In this document: in pieces, positions 33,339-42,787 of the stretch
Position numbering within the stretch: the stretch's first letter is position 1
Layout of the letters: every line of letters starts with the position of its first letter
Assembly (NCBI GenBank): GCA_029906195.1
Contig: JARWSJ010000004.1
Coordinates: 248,001-312,000, forward strand
DNA length: 64,000 bases
From: Chitinophagaceae bacterium 26-R-25
Lineage (GTDB): Bacteria; Bacteroidota; Bacteroidia; Chitinophagales; Chitinophagaceae
Reading direction: 5' to 3'
Translations under genes and position numbers: made by a program
Notes under the pieces: generated by a model
The model's database searches: none
What the model saw: the letters and a program-made list of their open reading frames with translations, nothing else
Told to the model about the DNA's origin: nothing

Positions 33339-33340
33339 AA

Positions 33341-33700
33341 ATGAGCGAGGTTGTAGAAAACGATATTAAGGAACCTGAAGTTAAGCAGAAGAAATCTTCC
33401 TGGCGCAGATGGTTCAAGTATGCGTGGGTGGTGAAGAACATTCCTTTTTTTCTTTTTCTAAGTGTGCTGGCGATCATTTATATATACAACGGACACTATT
33501 CGGACAAAACGATTAAGGAAATAAACAAAACGAACAAGGATCTAAAAGAGCTGCAATTTGAATACAAAACGCTGAAAAGCGAAGTGATGTTTCGCAGCAA
33601 GCAAAGTGAATTGTCAAAAGCGGTTGAGCCATTGGGATTAAAAGAATTGTCAACCCCGCCGGTCATACTAGCAGATAGTTCAACACACAACGACGATTGA
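33341..33700 (+). CDS. ftsL: FtsL-like cell division protein
   Basis: A 119-residue single-pass membrane protein: basic cytoplasmic N-terminus (to about residue 31), one helix (about 34-50), then a coiled-coil-prone periplasmic segment (about 55-95, KTIKEINKTNKDLKELQFEY). This is the FtsL layout. Sequence similarity in FtsL is always low, so position between rsmH and ftsI is part of the evidence. FtsL would form the FtsQLB/FtsWI divisome link. The gene ends 4 bases before ftsI. Confidence 0.85.
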   Translation: MSEVVENDIKEPEVKQKKSSWRRWFKYAWVVKNIPFFLFLSVLAIIYIYNGHYSDKTIKEINKTNKDLKELQFEYKTLKSEVMFRSKQSELSKAVEPLGLKELSTPPVILADSSTHNDD

Positions 33701-33704
33701 TTTT

Positions 33705-35813
33705 ATGGAGGTAAAACGCGACATACTATGGCGGGTGTATTTAAGTTTCCTGGGAGTTTTGTTCCTGGGTATAGCTGTAATTGGCCGCGCTTTTTACATT
33801 CAAAATGTGGAAGGGCATTATTGGAGAAGTAAGAGCGACAGTTTACACACAAAAATTGTAAACCTGGATGCAGAAAGAGGAACGATCTATAGCGAAGATG
33901 GAAGCATGTTGAGCACCTCAATTCCTTTCTTCAATATTTATATAGACTTTGGTGCAGAAGGATTGCGTGATAAAGGCGGTAAGAGGTTCAATGAAAATCT
34001 GGATTCGCTAAGTATGTCTTTAGCAGGTCTTTTTAAAGATGCGAATAGTGAGGAATACAAAAACATGCTGAAGAAAGGCTACAGAGATAAAAACAGATAT
34101 TTTTTACTAAAGAAGAATATTTCGTTTGAAGAATATAAACAGCTGCGTGATTTTCCCCTCGTGAAACTTGGAAGAAACAAGAGTGGTTTCATTGCAGATG
34201 TACAATCTAAAAGACTAAACCCTTTTGGATTGCTGGCAAACAGAACAATAGGCCTGGCTCGCGAGAACGCACAGAATGTGGGATTGGAAAGAACTTACGA
34301 CAGTTTGCTAAAAGGTGAAAGTGGAAAGAAGCTCGTAAGATTCATAGCAGGTGGTGTAGCCGTACCCGTTGAAGGCTATGAAGTAGATGCGGAAAATGGA
34401 AAAGATGTAACAACAACCATCGATGTAAACATACAGGACATAGCAGAAAATGCTTTGCTGAAGATGATGATCGAAAATGAATGTGAGCACGGAACCTGCA
34501 TGGTGATGGAAGTGGCGACAGGAAAGATTAAAGCAATCGCCAATCTTGGAAGAACGCCGGAGGGTAATTACTGGGAAGACCTGAACTACGGACTTCGTGC
34601 AACTGAACCCGGTTCTACTTTCAAGCTGGCAACAATGCTTTCGGTACTGGAAGATAAGTATGCAACACTCAGTACACATGTGAACCTGGAAGGTGGTAAG
34701 TGGCAATACGGACGCAGAACGGTCTTTGACAGTGAAAAACACGGGAAGTATGATGTAACCATCAAGGAGGCATTTGAAGAAAGTTCAAATGTGGGAATGG
34801 CTAAGCTGGCAACAACTTACTATACCAAAAATCCTGAGCAGTTCATCAATCATTTAAAAAGATTACGGCTGAACCAGCTAACAGGAGTTGACCTCATAGG
34901 AGAAACAAGTCCTGTGATCAAAACGCCGAAGTCAAGAACATGGAGCGCTACGTCGCTGCCGTGGATGGCCTTTGGATATGAAGTGCTGGTGAGCCCGCTG
35001 CAAACATTGATGTTGTATAACGCAGTAGCGAACAATGGAAAAATGATGAAGCCTTATCTCGTTAACTCCTTCCAGAAAGATGGAATAACAGTTAAGGAAA
35101 ATCAACCAGTGGTGCTGGAAGAAAAGATTTGCAGCGAACAAACATTAAAACAACTGAAGTCTTGCCTTGAAGGAGTAATGCTGGAAGGAACAGGTAAAGG
35201 CTTGCAGTCACCATATTATAGAACAGCAGGAAAAACGGGAACGGCGCTCGTTGCAAACGGTAGTCGTGGTTATGCGGACAGAATTTATCAGTCATCATTC
35301 GCAGGATATTTTCCGGCAAACAATCCGAAATACACTTGCATAGTGGTGATAAAAAATAAACCGTTTGCGAAAAAGTTTTACGGCGCATCAGTGGCAGGGC
35401 CTGTGTTTAAAGAAGTTGCCGACAAGTTGTACGCGATGAACGTAGATAAAAGTTCTTTCAATATCACAATGAGCGCTATCAGAAAAGACAGCTCGGCTTT
35501 CAACGGAGCTGGCAATACTGATGAAGTGAAATGTGTGATGCGAACATTGAAACTGCCTTATGTGGACTCAGTGAGAAGAATTGACTACACATCGGTTGCA
35601 ACAAACGACAACCGCTCTGTACTAACAGCAAGACCTGTACAGAAAAATATAATGCCGAATGTGAAAGGAATGGGATTGAAGGATGCGTTGTATTTGCTGG
35701 AGAATATGAAGATAAAAGTAATTACAAAAGGTAGAGGGAAAGTAACGGCACAATCGCAGGAAGCCGGAACACCTGTTACCAAAGGATCAACAGTAATAAT
35801 AGAATTGAGTTAA
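33705..35813 (+). CDS. ftsI: Penicillin-binding protein 3 (septal transpeptidase) with PASTA domain
   Basis: A 702-residue class B penicillin-binding protein. It has an N-terminal helix (about residues 13-30), a dimerisation/pedestal region, the transpeptidase domain with S304 in STFK, SSN at 360-362 and KTG at 510-512, and a C-terminal PASTA domain (about residues 648-701, MPNVKGMGLKDALYLLE). It crosslinks peptidoglycan at the septum with FtsW. The stop codon overlaps the murE start as TAATG at 35811-35815. Confidence 0.96.
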   Translation: MEVKRDILWRVYLSFLGVLFLGIAVIGRAFYIQNVEGHYWRSKSDSLHTKIVNLDAERGTIYSEDGSMLSTSIPFFNIYIDFGAEGLRDKGGKRFNENLDSLSMSLAGLFKDANSEEYKNMLKKGYRDKNRYFLLKKNISFEEYKQLRDFPLVKLGRNKSGFIADVQSKRLNPFGLLANRTIGLARENAQNVGLERTYDSLLKGESGKKLVRFIAGGVAVPVEGYEVDAENGKDVTTTIDVNIQDIAENALLKMMIENECEHGTCMVMEVATGKIKAIANLGRTPEGNYWEDLNYGLRATEPGSTFKLATMLSVLEDKYATLSTHVNLEGGKWQYGRRTVFDSEKHGKYDVTIKEAFEESSNVGMAKLATTYYTKNPEQFINHLKRLRLNQLTGVDLIGETSPVIKTPKSRTWSATSLPWMAFGYEVLVSPLQTLMLYNAVANNGKMMKPYLVNSFQKDGITVKENQPVVLEEKICSEQTLKQLKSCLEGVMLEGTGKGLQSPYYRTAGKTGTALVANGSRGYADRIYQSSFAGYFPANNPKYTCIVVIKNKPFAKKFYGASVAGPVFKEVADKLYAMNVDKSSFNITMSAIRKDSSAFNGAGNTDEVKCVMRTLKLPYVDSVRRIDYTSVATNDNRSVLTARPVQKNIMPNVKGMGLKDALYLLENMKIKVITKGRGKVTAQSQEAGTPVTKGSTVIIELS

Positions 35814-37279
35814 TGGCATTATTGCAGGATATATTATACAAGGTTAGCCTTCGCTCGGTGCAGGGAAATATGCAGGTAAACGTAAATGACCTGCAAATTG
35901 ATTCGCGTAAGATAAGTGAAGGTTCGGCATTCATTGCGATCAAAGGCGTTCATGTAGATGGACATCAATATATAGATACGGCAATTGAAAAAGGCGCGAC
36001 TGCTATTATTTGTGAGCAGTTTCCGCTGAGCTTGAAAGAAGGTATTACTTATGTGCAGGTGGAAAACAGTGGTGTTGCAGCAGGTAATATGTCTCATAAT
36101 TTTTATGGACAGCCATCTGAAAAGTTAGTATTGGTAGGGGTTACCGGCACAAACGGAAAAACTACCATCGCTACATTGTTGTACAAGCTCTTTACAGCAT
36201 TGGGATACAAAACAGGTTTGCTGAGCACTGTTCAAAACCAGATAGGCGGTGAGGTATTGCCATCAACACATACCACGCCGGACGCGATCAGTGTAAATGC
36301 TTTGCTTGGAAGAATGGTAGACGCTGGTTGTACACATGCATTCATGGAAGTGAGTTCGCATGCAATAGACCAGCACAGGATCAGCGGGTTGGAATTTGCC
36401 GGCGGCATTTTCAGCAACATTACGCATGATCACCTGGACTATCACAAAACGTTTGCAGAATACCTGCGTGTGAAGAAATCGTTCTTTGATGGATTGGCAA
36501 CAAATGCATTCGCTGTTTCAAACCAGGATGACAAGAATGGTTCCGTGATGTTGCAAAACACCAACGCACAGAAGTATTTCTACAGCCTACGTACGCTGGC
36601 AGATTTTAAAGGAAAGATCCTTGAGAATGGTCTGCTGGGTTTGGTGATGATCATCGATGAGCAGGAAGTGCATTTCAGATTGATCGGTGAATTCAATGCT
36701 TACAACCTGCTTGCTGTCTATGGTGCTGCAATTTGTTTGCACGAAGACAAACACGAAGTGCTGAGATGTTTGAGCGTATTGACCGGTGCAGAAGGAAGGT
36801 TTGATTACATCGTGTCACCGAAAGAAAGGATCATCGGAATTGTTGACTATGCCCATACTCCGGATGCTTTGGTGAACGTGTTGACAACCATTCAAAAACT
36901 AAGAAAAGGTCACGAGCAAATCATAACTGTTGTAGGATGTGGCGGAGACAGAGATACGGCGAAACGTCCGGTGATGGGTCAGGAAGCCTGCGACTACAGC
37001 GACAAAGTGATCTTTACTTCGGATAATCCGAGAAGCGAGGATCCGAACGAGATTATCAAACAAATGGAAGCAGGATTAAATACTGCCGCAAAAAGAAAAT
37101 TTATTTCAATAGTAGATAGAAAGGAAGCGATCAAAACAGCATTGAGTTTGGCGAAGCCGGAAGATATCATTCTCATAGCAGGAAAGGGCCATGAGAAGTA
37201 CCAGGAAATAAATGGCGTCAAACATCATTTTGATGACAAGGAAGTGTTGCAGGAAATGTTTGAGCTGTTTGGAAAGTAA
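35813..37279 (+). CDS. murE: UDP-MurNAc-L-Ala-D-Glu:meso-diaminopimelate ligase
   Basis: A 488-residue Mur ligase. The ATP-binding loop VTGTNGKTT lies near residues 108-116, ITHDHLDYH in the middle, and VDYAHTPDAL and the DNPRSEDP motif follow in the C-terminal part. DNPR is the recognised marker of specificity for meso-diaminopimelate, so the peptidoglycan should be of the DAP type. The start overlaps the ftsI stop codon, so the two are translationally coupled. Confidence 0.97.
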   Translation: MALLQDILYKVSLRSVQGNMQVNVNDLQIDSRKISEGSAFIAIKGVHVDGHQYIDTAIEKGATAIICEQFPLSLKEGITYVQVENSGVAAGNMSHNFYGQPSEKLVLVGVTGTNGKTTIATLLYKLFTALGYKTGLLSTVQNQIGGEVLPSTHTTPDAISVNALLGRMVDAGCTHAFMEVSSHAIDQHRISGLEFAGGIFSNITHDHLDYHKTFAEYLRVKKSFFDGLATNAFAVSNQDDKNGSVMLQNTNAQKYFYSLRTLADFKGKILENGLLGLVMIIDEQEVHFRLIGEFNAYNLLAVYGAAICLHEDKHEVLRCLSVLTGAEGRFDYIVSPKERIIGIVDYAHTPDALVNVLTTIQKLRKGHEQIITVVGCGGDRDTAKRPVMGQEACDYSDKVIFTSDNPRSEDPNEIIKQMEAGLNTAAKRKFISIVDRKEAIKTALSLAKPEDIILIAGKGHEKYQEINGVKHHFDDKEVLQEMFELFGK

Positions 37280-37293
37280 GCGAAATGCAAAAA

Positions 37294-37394
37294 GCTCAAC
37301 GCCAAACGCCCAACGCAAAGGGCTTCGCGTTCAGCATTAAGCGTTCGACGTTAAGCACAAATTCAGTTATTCAGTTATTCAATTATTCAGTCAT
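37294..37394. repeat. AACGCCA heptamer arms followed by AGTTATTC run
   Basis: The left arm 37294-37320 (AACGCCA/AACGCCC) faces a right arm 37325-37354 (GCGTTCA/GCATTAA/GCGTTCG), and an AGTTATTC-type run (37361-37394) follows up to 5 bases before the mraY ATG. The same two families are combined at 666-792. Confidence 0.8.
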
Positions 37395-37399
37395 TATAA

Positions 37400-38674
37400 A
37401 TGCTCTATCAATTATTTGAATGGTTTAAATCTGAGGGGTGGAAATTTCCCGGAGGACAGTTGTTCCAGTTTATCACATTTCGTGTTTTGCTGGCTATCAT
37501 ATTGTCACTGGTAATTACGACGGTGTTTGGAAAATCGCTCATCAACTATTTGCGTCGCAAACAAGTTGGTGAAACAGTTCGCGACCTCGGTCTTGCGGGC
37601 GAACAACAAAAGAAAGGTACGCCAACGATGGGCGGTATCATCATCATCCTTGCCATTTTAATTCCAACATTACTATTGGCGGATCTACACAAAGCTTATG
37701 TAAGGCTGATGATCCTCAGTACCATTTGGTTGGGAATAATTGGTTTTATAGACGACTATTTAAAACTAAGAGCAAAGCGCATTGCACAACAGCAGGGCGT
37801 TGCATATAAAAAAGGTGATAAAGATGGTTTGGCAGGATGGTTCAAAATATTTGGACAGGTTGGTTTGAGCGTTATCATCGCCAGCACCCTTTTGTTTAAT
37901 GAGAACGTGAAAGTGTGGCGCGAATATACCGGAGACGTTACAGGTGTTAAAGATGTGAAGACCGTGAAGTTCGATAATGTGGAAAGACATTTTGTAGAAG
38001 CGAAAGACCCTGTAACAACCATTCCATTTGTAAAGAGCCACGAGTTCAACTACGCGAAATTGTTACCGCCTGCTTTAAGAAGTTTTACATGGGTTCTGTA
38101 TATCGCCCTTGTAATCTTTATAGTTGTTGCGGTTTCCAACGGCGCCAACTTAACAGATGGAATTGATGGACTGGCAACAGGCGTCTCGGCGATCATTGGG
38201 GTGTGTTTGGGCGTGTTTGCGTACGCAAGTGGTAATCTTAGGTTAGCCGATTATCTGAACATTATGTACATACCCAACCTCGGTGAGTTGTCCATCTTCA
38301 TCGGAGCATTGGTAGGAGCATCTATCGGATTCCTTTGGTACAATGCATTTCCGGCACAAGTGTTCATGGGCGATACAGGAAGCTTAACATTGGGAGGCAT
38401 CATCGCGGCGTTGGCAATCATAGTGCGAAAAGAGTTGTTGATCCCTATTTTTTGCGGCGTGTTCTTAGTAGAAAATATCAGTGTAGTAATACAGGTTTCC
38501 TATTTCAAATATACCAAGAAGAAGTATGGCGAGGGCAAAAGAATCTTTTTAATGAGTCCATTGCATCACCACTATCAAAAGCTCGGTTATCACGAAAGTA
38601 AAATCGTAACCCGCTTCTGGATAGTAACCATATTATGCGTTGTGTTTTCAATTGTAACATTGAAAATCCGCTAG
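37400..38674 (+). CDS. mraY: Phospho-N-acetylmuramoyl-pentapeptide-transferase
   Basis: A 424-residue inner-membrane enzyme with about ten helices that attaches phospho-MurNAc-pentapeptide to undecaprenyl phosphate to form lipid I. Motifs are [25 protein letters not shown], the [12 protein letters not shown] segment and [18 protein letters not shown], with [19 protein letters not shown] near the end. A loop of about 70 residues between helices 4 and 5 (about residues 165-225) is typical of the Bacteroidota form and accounts for the larger size. Confidence 0.97.
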   Translation: MLYQLFEWFKSEGWKFPGGQLFQFITFRVLLAIILSLVITTVFGKSLINYLRRKQVGETVRDLGLAGEQQKKGTPTMGGIIIILAILIPTLLLADLHKAYVRLMILSTIWLGIIGFIDDYLKLRAKRIAQQQGVAYKKGDKDGLAGWFKIFGQVGLSVIIASTLLFNENVKVWREYTGDVTGVKDVKTVKFDNVERHFVEAKDPVTTIPFVKSHEFNYAKLLPPALRSFTWVLYIALVIFIVVAVSNGANLTDGIDGLATGVSAIIGVCLGVFAYASGNLRLADYLNIMYIPNLGELSIFIGALVGASIGFLWYNAFPAQVFMGDTGSLTLGGIIAALAIIVRKELLIPIFCGVFLVENISVVIQVSYFKYTKKKYGEGKRIFLMSPLHHHYQKLGYHESKIVTRFWIVTILCVVFSIVTLKIR

Positions 38675-38817
38675 AAGTAATATTGAAAAACCGGATCAAT
38701 AGTTTTAAAATCCTATTCTTGAATGACCTCCCTAAGGCGATCAAAAGACATTGAGGTGCAGTTACTAACAAATCCATTCTTTTGAAGAACCCCAAAATCC
38801 AATTGGGAAAGCAAATT

Positions 38818-40158
38818 ATGAATAAACGTATTGTAATTCTCGGGGCAGGTGAAAGCGGGATTGGCGCTGCCATCCTTGCTAAACAGAAAGGGTATGCTGT
38901 GTTCGTATCCGATGGTGGCAGCATTAAAGACGTTTACAAAAAAGAACTGGAACAGCACCAGATAGAATTCGAAGAAGGAAAACATTCAGAAGAAAAAATT
39001 CTGAATGCAGATGAGGTGATGAAGAGCCCTGGCATTCCCGAGAAAAACGAAATGGTGAAGAAGATAAGAGCAAAGGGAATACAGGTAATAAGTGAAATAG
39101 AACTGGCATACAGATATAAAGGGAACAGTAAGATCATTGGCATAACAGGTAGTAATGGTAAAACAACCACCACATCGCTGATCTATCACATTTGTAAAAC
39201 AGCAGGATTGGATTGTGCGTTGGTGGGCAACATTGGTTACTCGTTTGCAAAGCAGGTGGCGGAAGATCCGAAGCCGTGGTACATAGCGGAGATAAGCAGC
39301 TTTCAACTGGATGATATCATAACATTCAGGCCAGATGTAGCAGTGCTGACGAACATCACGGAGGATCATTTAGATAGATACGACTATAAGTTTCAGAACT
39401 ATATAGACAGCAAGTTCAGGATAATAATGAATCAACAGCAGGGCGATACATTTATCTATTGTGCGGATGATGAAGTAACCATGCAGAACATAAACAACTT
39501 TTCAATTAAATCTAACTTATTACCATTCACTATGAGAAATGAACTGAAAAAAGGCGCTTACATTAAGGATGGAGAAGTCGTAATAGCCACGGAAGAAGAA
39601 AAAATGCAGATGAGTGTATATGATTTTGCATTGAAAGGTAAACACAATCAATACAACACTATGGCAGCAGGACTGGCCGGTTCATCCATTGGCCTGAGAA
39701 AAGAAAAGATACGTGACGCCATTCAGTCATTTGAAGCATTGGAGCACAGAATGGAATTTGTTGCAACCGTGCGCGGAGTGGATTTTATCAACGACAGCAA
39801 AGCAACCAACATCAACAGCACCTGGTATGCTTTGGAGAGTATGGAAAAACCAACCATCCTCATCTTAGGTGGAGTAGACAAAGGAAACGACTATGATTCC
39901 ATTCGTGAACTGGTAAAAGAAAAAGTAAAAGCGATCGTGTGCATGGGGTTGGATAATTTGAAAATACAGAACGCTTTTAAAAATGATGTAGCTGTAATCG
40001 CCAGCACATCAAGCGCTGAAGAAGCTGTACACACTGCATTTCATTTGGCAAACAAGGGAGATGTGGTTTTATTGAGTCCGGCTTGTGCAAGTTTTGATTT
40101 GTTCAAAAATTACGAAGACAGAGGTAAGCAGTTTAAAGACGCAGTAAAGAACTTGTAG
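38818..40158 (+). CDS. murD: UDP-N-acetylmuramoyl-L-alanine:D-glutamate ligase
   Basis: A 446-residue Mur ligase that adds D-glutamate. An N-terminal Rossmann-like GAGESGIGAAILA, the ATP loop GITGSNGKTTTTSLIYH (near residue 105-120), LTNITEDHLDRY, and FINDSKATNINSTWYAL are visible. The ATG at 38818 places the glycine-rich loop directly at the N-terminus; a TTG at 38782 is less likely. The 143-base gap after mraY holds no repeat arms, an exception in this cluster. Confidence 0.96.
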   Translation: MNKRIVILGAGESGIGAAILAKQKGYAVFVSDGGSIKDVYKKELEQHQIEFEEGKHSEEKILNADEVMKSPGIPEKNEMVKKIRAKGIQVISEIELAYRYKGNSKIIGITGSNGKTTTTSLIYHICKTAGLDCALVGNIGYSFAKQVAEDPKPWYIAEISSFQLDDIITFRPDVAVLTNITEDHLDRYDYKFQNYIDSKFRIIMNQQQGDTFIYCADDEVTMQNINNFSIKSNLLPFTMRNELKKGAYIKDGEVVIATEEEKMQMSVYDFALKGKHNQYNTMAAGLAGSSIGLRKEKIRDAIQSFEALEHRMEFVATVRGVDFINDSKATNINSTWYALESMEKPTILILGGVDKGNDYDSIRELVKEKVKAIVCMGLDNLKIQNAFKNDVAVIASTSSAEEAVHTAFHLANKGDVVLLSPACASFDLFKNYEDRGKQFKDAVKNL

Positions 40159-40161
40159 GTT

Positions 40162-40252
40162 AAGCTAAAAGTCAAAAGTAAAAATTCAAAAAATACAGCG
40201 TGTCAAATAGTGGGCAATCGATTCACGATTCACATTTGACGATTCACGATTA
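40162..40252. repeat. Mixed short-period arms, murD-ftsW gap
   Basis: The left arm 40162-40192 (AAAAGTC/AAAAGTA/AAAATTC units) follows the murD stop. The right arm 40217-40252 (CGATTCA units, period 7) ends 3 bases before the ftsW ATG. Confidence 0.7.
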
Positions 40253-40255
40253 AGA

Positions 40256-41506
40256 ATGAACAACATTGCTGACATAGAACAAAATGCTTTCAGGGGATTA
40301 AGCAGCAGAACCAAAGGAGACAAAGTGATTTGGTCCATTGTGATACTGCTTGCCCTGGTGTCGCTGCTGGTAGTGTACAGCTCTACAGGTTCGCTTGCAT
40401 ACAAAATGTACAAAGGCAACACTGAAGTGTACCTGTTCAAGCAGATCGTTTTTATTTCAATAGGTATCGGCATCATATATTTCGCCCACATGGTAAATTA
40501 TAATGTTTACTCGAAAGTGGCGCGGATATTGTTTCTTGTTGCCATTCCATTACTCGTATATACTTTGTTCTTTGGGGTGAAGCTCAATGAAGGTAGCCGC
40601 TGGATACGACTGCCGATCATCAATCTTACTTTCCAGACATCGGACTTAGCAAAGCTTGCGCTCATCATGTACATGAGCCGATTGCTGAGTAAGAAACAAG
40701 ATGTGATCAAAGATTTTAAAACAGGCTTTTTGCCAATCGCTATTCCGGTTGGTATTGTGTGTATCCTGATTGCACCGGCAAACCTTTCAACAGCTTTGCT
40801 GATTGGTGCAACAAGCATGCTGCTAATGTTCATTGGACGTGTGAGTATGAAACATCTTTTGCTGATTATTGGCATTGCGATGATTCCGGTGTTGATGCTG
40901 ATAATGGCTGCCGTTATTAGCCACAGCAACAATGGCGGGGTAACTGCATCTACACCAACAGCAAAAGTTGAAGGCAAATCAAGATTGTTTGTGCGTGTGG
41001 GTACATGGGTAAGTCGTGTTGAGCACTTCATGTACGGCGGAAAAGATATTGACGATGATGATAACTACCAGATCAACCAGGCAAAAATTGCCATCGCAAA
41101 AGGTGGTGTAATGGGCCTTGGCCCGGGAAACAGCGAGCAACGGAATTTTTTGCCACACCCTTATTCGGATTTCATTTACGCGATCATCATAGAAGAATAC
41201 GGGTTGGTTGGAGGAGCACTCATCTTATTTGTATACATGGTTTTCCTGTTCCGAAGCATACAGATATTTCGTAAATGCCCTTATGCCTTTGGGGCCTTTT
41301 TGTCGTTAGGGCTGAGCTTCACTTTGGTGATTCAGGCTTTGGCAAACATGGCGGTGAATGTGAATTTGTTTCCGGTAACAGGGGTGACGCTTCCACTTGT
41401 GAGCATGGGTGGTAGTTCGTTTTTGTTTACTTGTTTGGCAATTGGGATCATTTTGAGTGTAGCTAGGAATGTCGAGAAAGCAGAACAGGCAGGAATTAGT
41501 AATTAA
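40256..41506 (+). CDS. ftsW: Septal peptidoglycan polymerase FtsW
   Basis: A 416-residue SEDS-family membrane protein with about ten helices. It shows VYSSTGSLAY early, GSRWIRLPIINLTFQTSDLAKLAL (split near residue 120), GGVMGLGPGNSEQRNFLPHPYSDFIYAIIIEEYG region and TGVTLPLVSMGGSSFL near the end, which mark FtsW/RodA. Position in the dcw cluster favours FtsW over RodA. It polymerises glycan strands with FtsI. Confidence 0.95.
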   Translation: MNNIADIEQNAFRGLSSRTKGDKVIWSIVILLALVSLLVVYSSTGSLAYKMYKGNTEVYLFKQIVFISIGIGIIYFAHMVNYNVYSKVARILFLVAIPLLVYTLFFGVKLNEGSRWIRLPIINLTFQTSDLAKLALIMYMSRLLSKKQDVIKDFKTGFLPIAIPVGIVCILIAPANLSTALLIGATSMLLMFIGRVSMKHLLLIIGIAMIPVLMLIMAAVISHSNNGGVTASTPTAKVEGKSRLFVRVGTWVSRVEHFMYGGKDIDDDDNYQINQAKIAIAKGGVMGLGPGNSEQRNFLPHPYSDFIYAIIIEEYGLVGGALILFVYMVFLFRSIQIFRKCPYAFGAFLSLGLSFTLVIQALANMAVNVNLFPVTGVTLPLVSMGGSSFLFTCLAIGIILSVARNVEKAEQAGISN

Positions 41507-41597
41507 TAATTAAGAATTAATAGTGTGAAACGCCGATAAATAGGAGGGTACGCCGTAGGGAATTTCGTACACCGTACATCGGACTTCGTACACTGTT
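41491..41597. repeat. Mixed arms, ftsW-murG gap
   Basis: The left arm 41491-41522 (AGGAATT then AATTAAT heptamers) contains the ftsW stop codon. The right arm 41541-41597 is of the CGTACAC/CGTACAT family with period 7 and ends about 8 bases before the murG TTG start. Confidence 0.7.
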
Positions 41598-41604
41598 TTA
41601 ACTT

Positions 41605-42702
41605 TTGAATTTGAAAAAAATAATCATAGCAGGCGGTGGTACAGGCGGACACATCTTTCCCGCGATAGCCATTGCTAATGCATTGAAGAAAATAGATTCA
41701 TCCATTGAGATATTGTTTGTAGGAGCGAAGGGAAAAATGGAAATGGAGAAAGTGCCTGAAGCGGGTTATAAAATAGAAGGGCTGGACATTGCTGGGTTCA
41801 ACAGAAGTTCTTTGATAAAAAATATCGGACTGCCGATAAAGCTGATCAAAAGTTTTTTCCAGGTTAGAAAGATCATTAATTCGTTTCAACCGGTTGCCGT
41901 TATTGGCGTTGGCGGTTACTCGAGTTTTCCAGTGTTGAAATATGCACAGCAAAAAAATATTCCAACATTCATTCACGAGTCGAATTCATTTGCCGGAAGG
42001 TCAAACATAATGCTCGGCAAAAACGCCACAAAAGTTTTTGTAGCAAGTGATGGAATGGAGAAGTTTTTCCCTGCTGATAAGATTATGATCACTGGAAATC
42101 CTGTTCGTTCAACGATTGCCAACTCAACTGTAACACGCGAAGAAGGCATTCAGTTTTTCGGGCTAGACCCCGCGAAAACAACGGTGCTGTCAATTGGTGG
42201 AAGCCTGGGTGCACAGAGCATCAACACAGCAATTGATAGCGGCGTTGATGCATTTGCGAAAAATGGTCTGCAGTTGATCTGGCAAACCGGAAAGCCTTAT
42301 GCAGCACGCGGAGCAGAAGTAGCAGTCGACAATAAAAATGTTTGGTCCAATACGTTTATAAATAAAATGGAATATGCATTTGCTGCGGCAGATGTGGTGA
42401 TCTCAAGAGCCGGCGCCATGGCGATTGCTGAATTGTGTGTAGTGAAAAAACCGGTTGTATTCGTACCCTATCCCTTTGCAGCCGAAGATCACCAAACAGT
42501 GAATGCACAAAACCTTGTTGCCAAACACGCCGGCATAATGATCAAAGACAGCGAGGCGAAAGACAAACTGGTAGAAGCAATCGTGAATCTTGCAAATGAT
42601 GAACAATTGCAAAACGAACTGAAAATGAATATTGGCAAGTTGGGAGTGAAGAATGCAGATGAGGTCATCGCCAGGACAATAATTGAATTATTGAATAAAT
42701 GA
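41605..42702 (+). CDS. murG: UDP-GlcNAc:lipid I GlcNAc transferase
   Basis: A 365-residue glycosyltransferase that makes lipid II at the inner face of the membrane. Motifs are IIIAGGGTGGHIFPAIAIA at the N-terminus, GVGGYSSFPVL, HESNSFAGRSN, GGSLGAQSINTAI and SRAGAMAIAELC. There is no ATG before the glycine-rich loop: a TAA lies at 41599-41601 in frame, so the start must be TTG, at 41605 or 41611. The stop codon falls in the next left repeat arm. Confidence 0.95.
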   Translation: MNLKKIIIAGGGTGGHIFPAIAIANALKKIDSSIEILFVGAKGKMEMEKVPEAGYKIEGLDIAGFNRSSLIKNIGLPIKLIKSFFQVRKIINSFQPVAVIGVGGYSSFPVLKYAQQKNIPTFIHESNSFAGRSNIMLGKNATKVFVASDGMEKFFPADKIMITGNPVRSTIANSTVTREEGIQFFGLDPAKTTVLSIGGSLGAQSINTAIDSGVDAFAKNGLQLIWQTGKPYAARGAEVAVDNKNVWSNTFINKMEYAFAAADVVISRAGAMAIAELCVVKKPVVFVPYPFAAEDHQTVNAQNLVAKHAGIMIKDSEAKDKLVEAIVNLANDEQLQNELKMNIGKLGVKNADEVIARTIIELLNK

Positions 42703-42780
42703 ATAATTGATGGTTGAGTAAGTGAATTGCTGCCGCGCACAAAGCTTCAATAATTCAATTATTTAATGAATCAATGATTA
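42677..42780. repeat. Facing GAATAATT-type arms, murG-murC gap
   Basis: The left arm 42677-42726 (ATTGAATT, GAATAAAT, GAATAATT units) includes the murG stop codon. The right arm 42747-42780 (CAATAATT/CAATTATT) ends 8 bases before the murC ATG. Confidence 0.78.
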
Positions 42781-42787
42781 AAATAAA

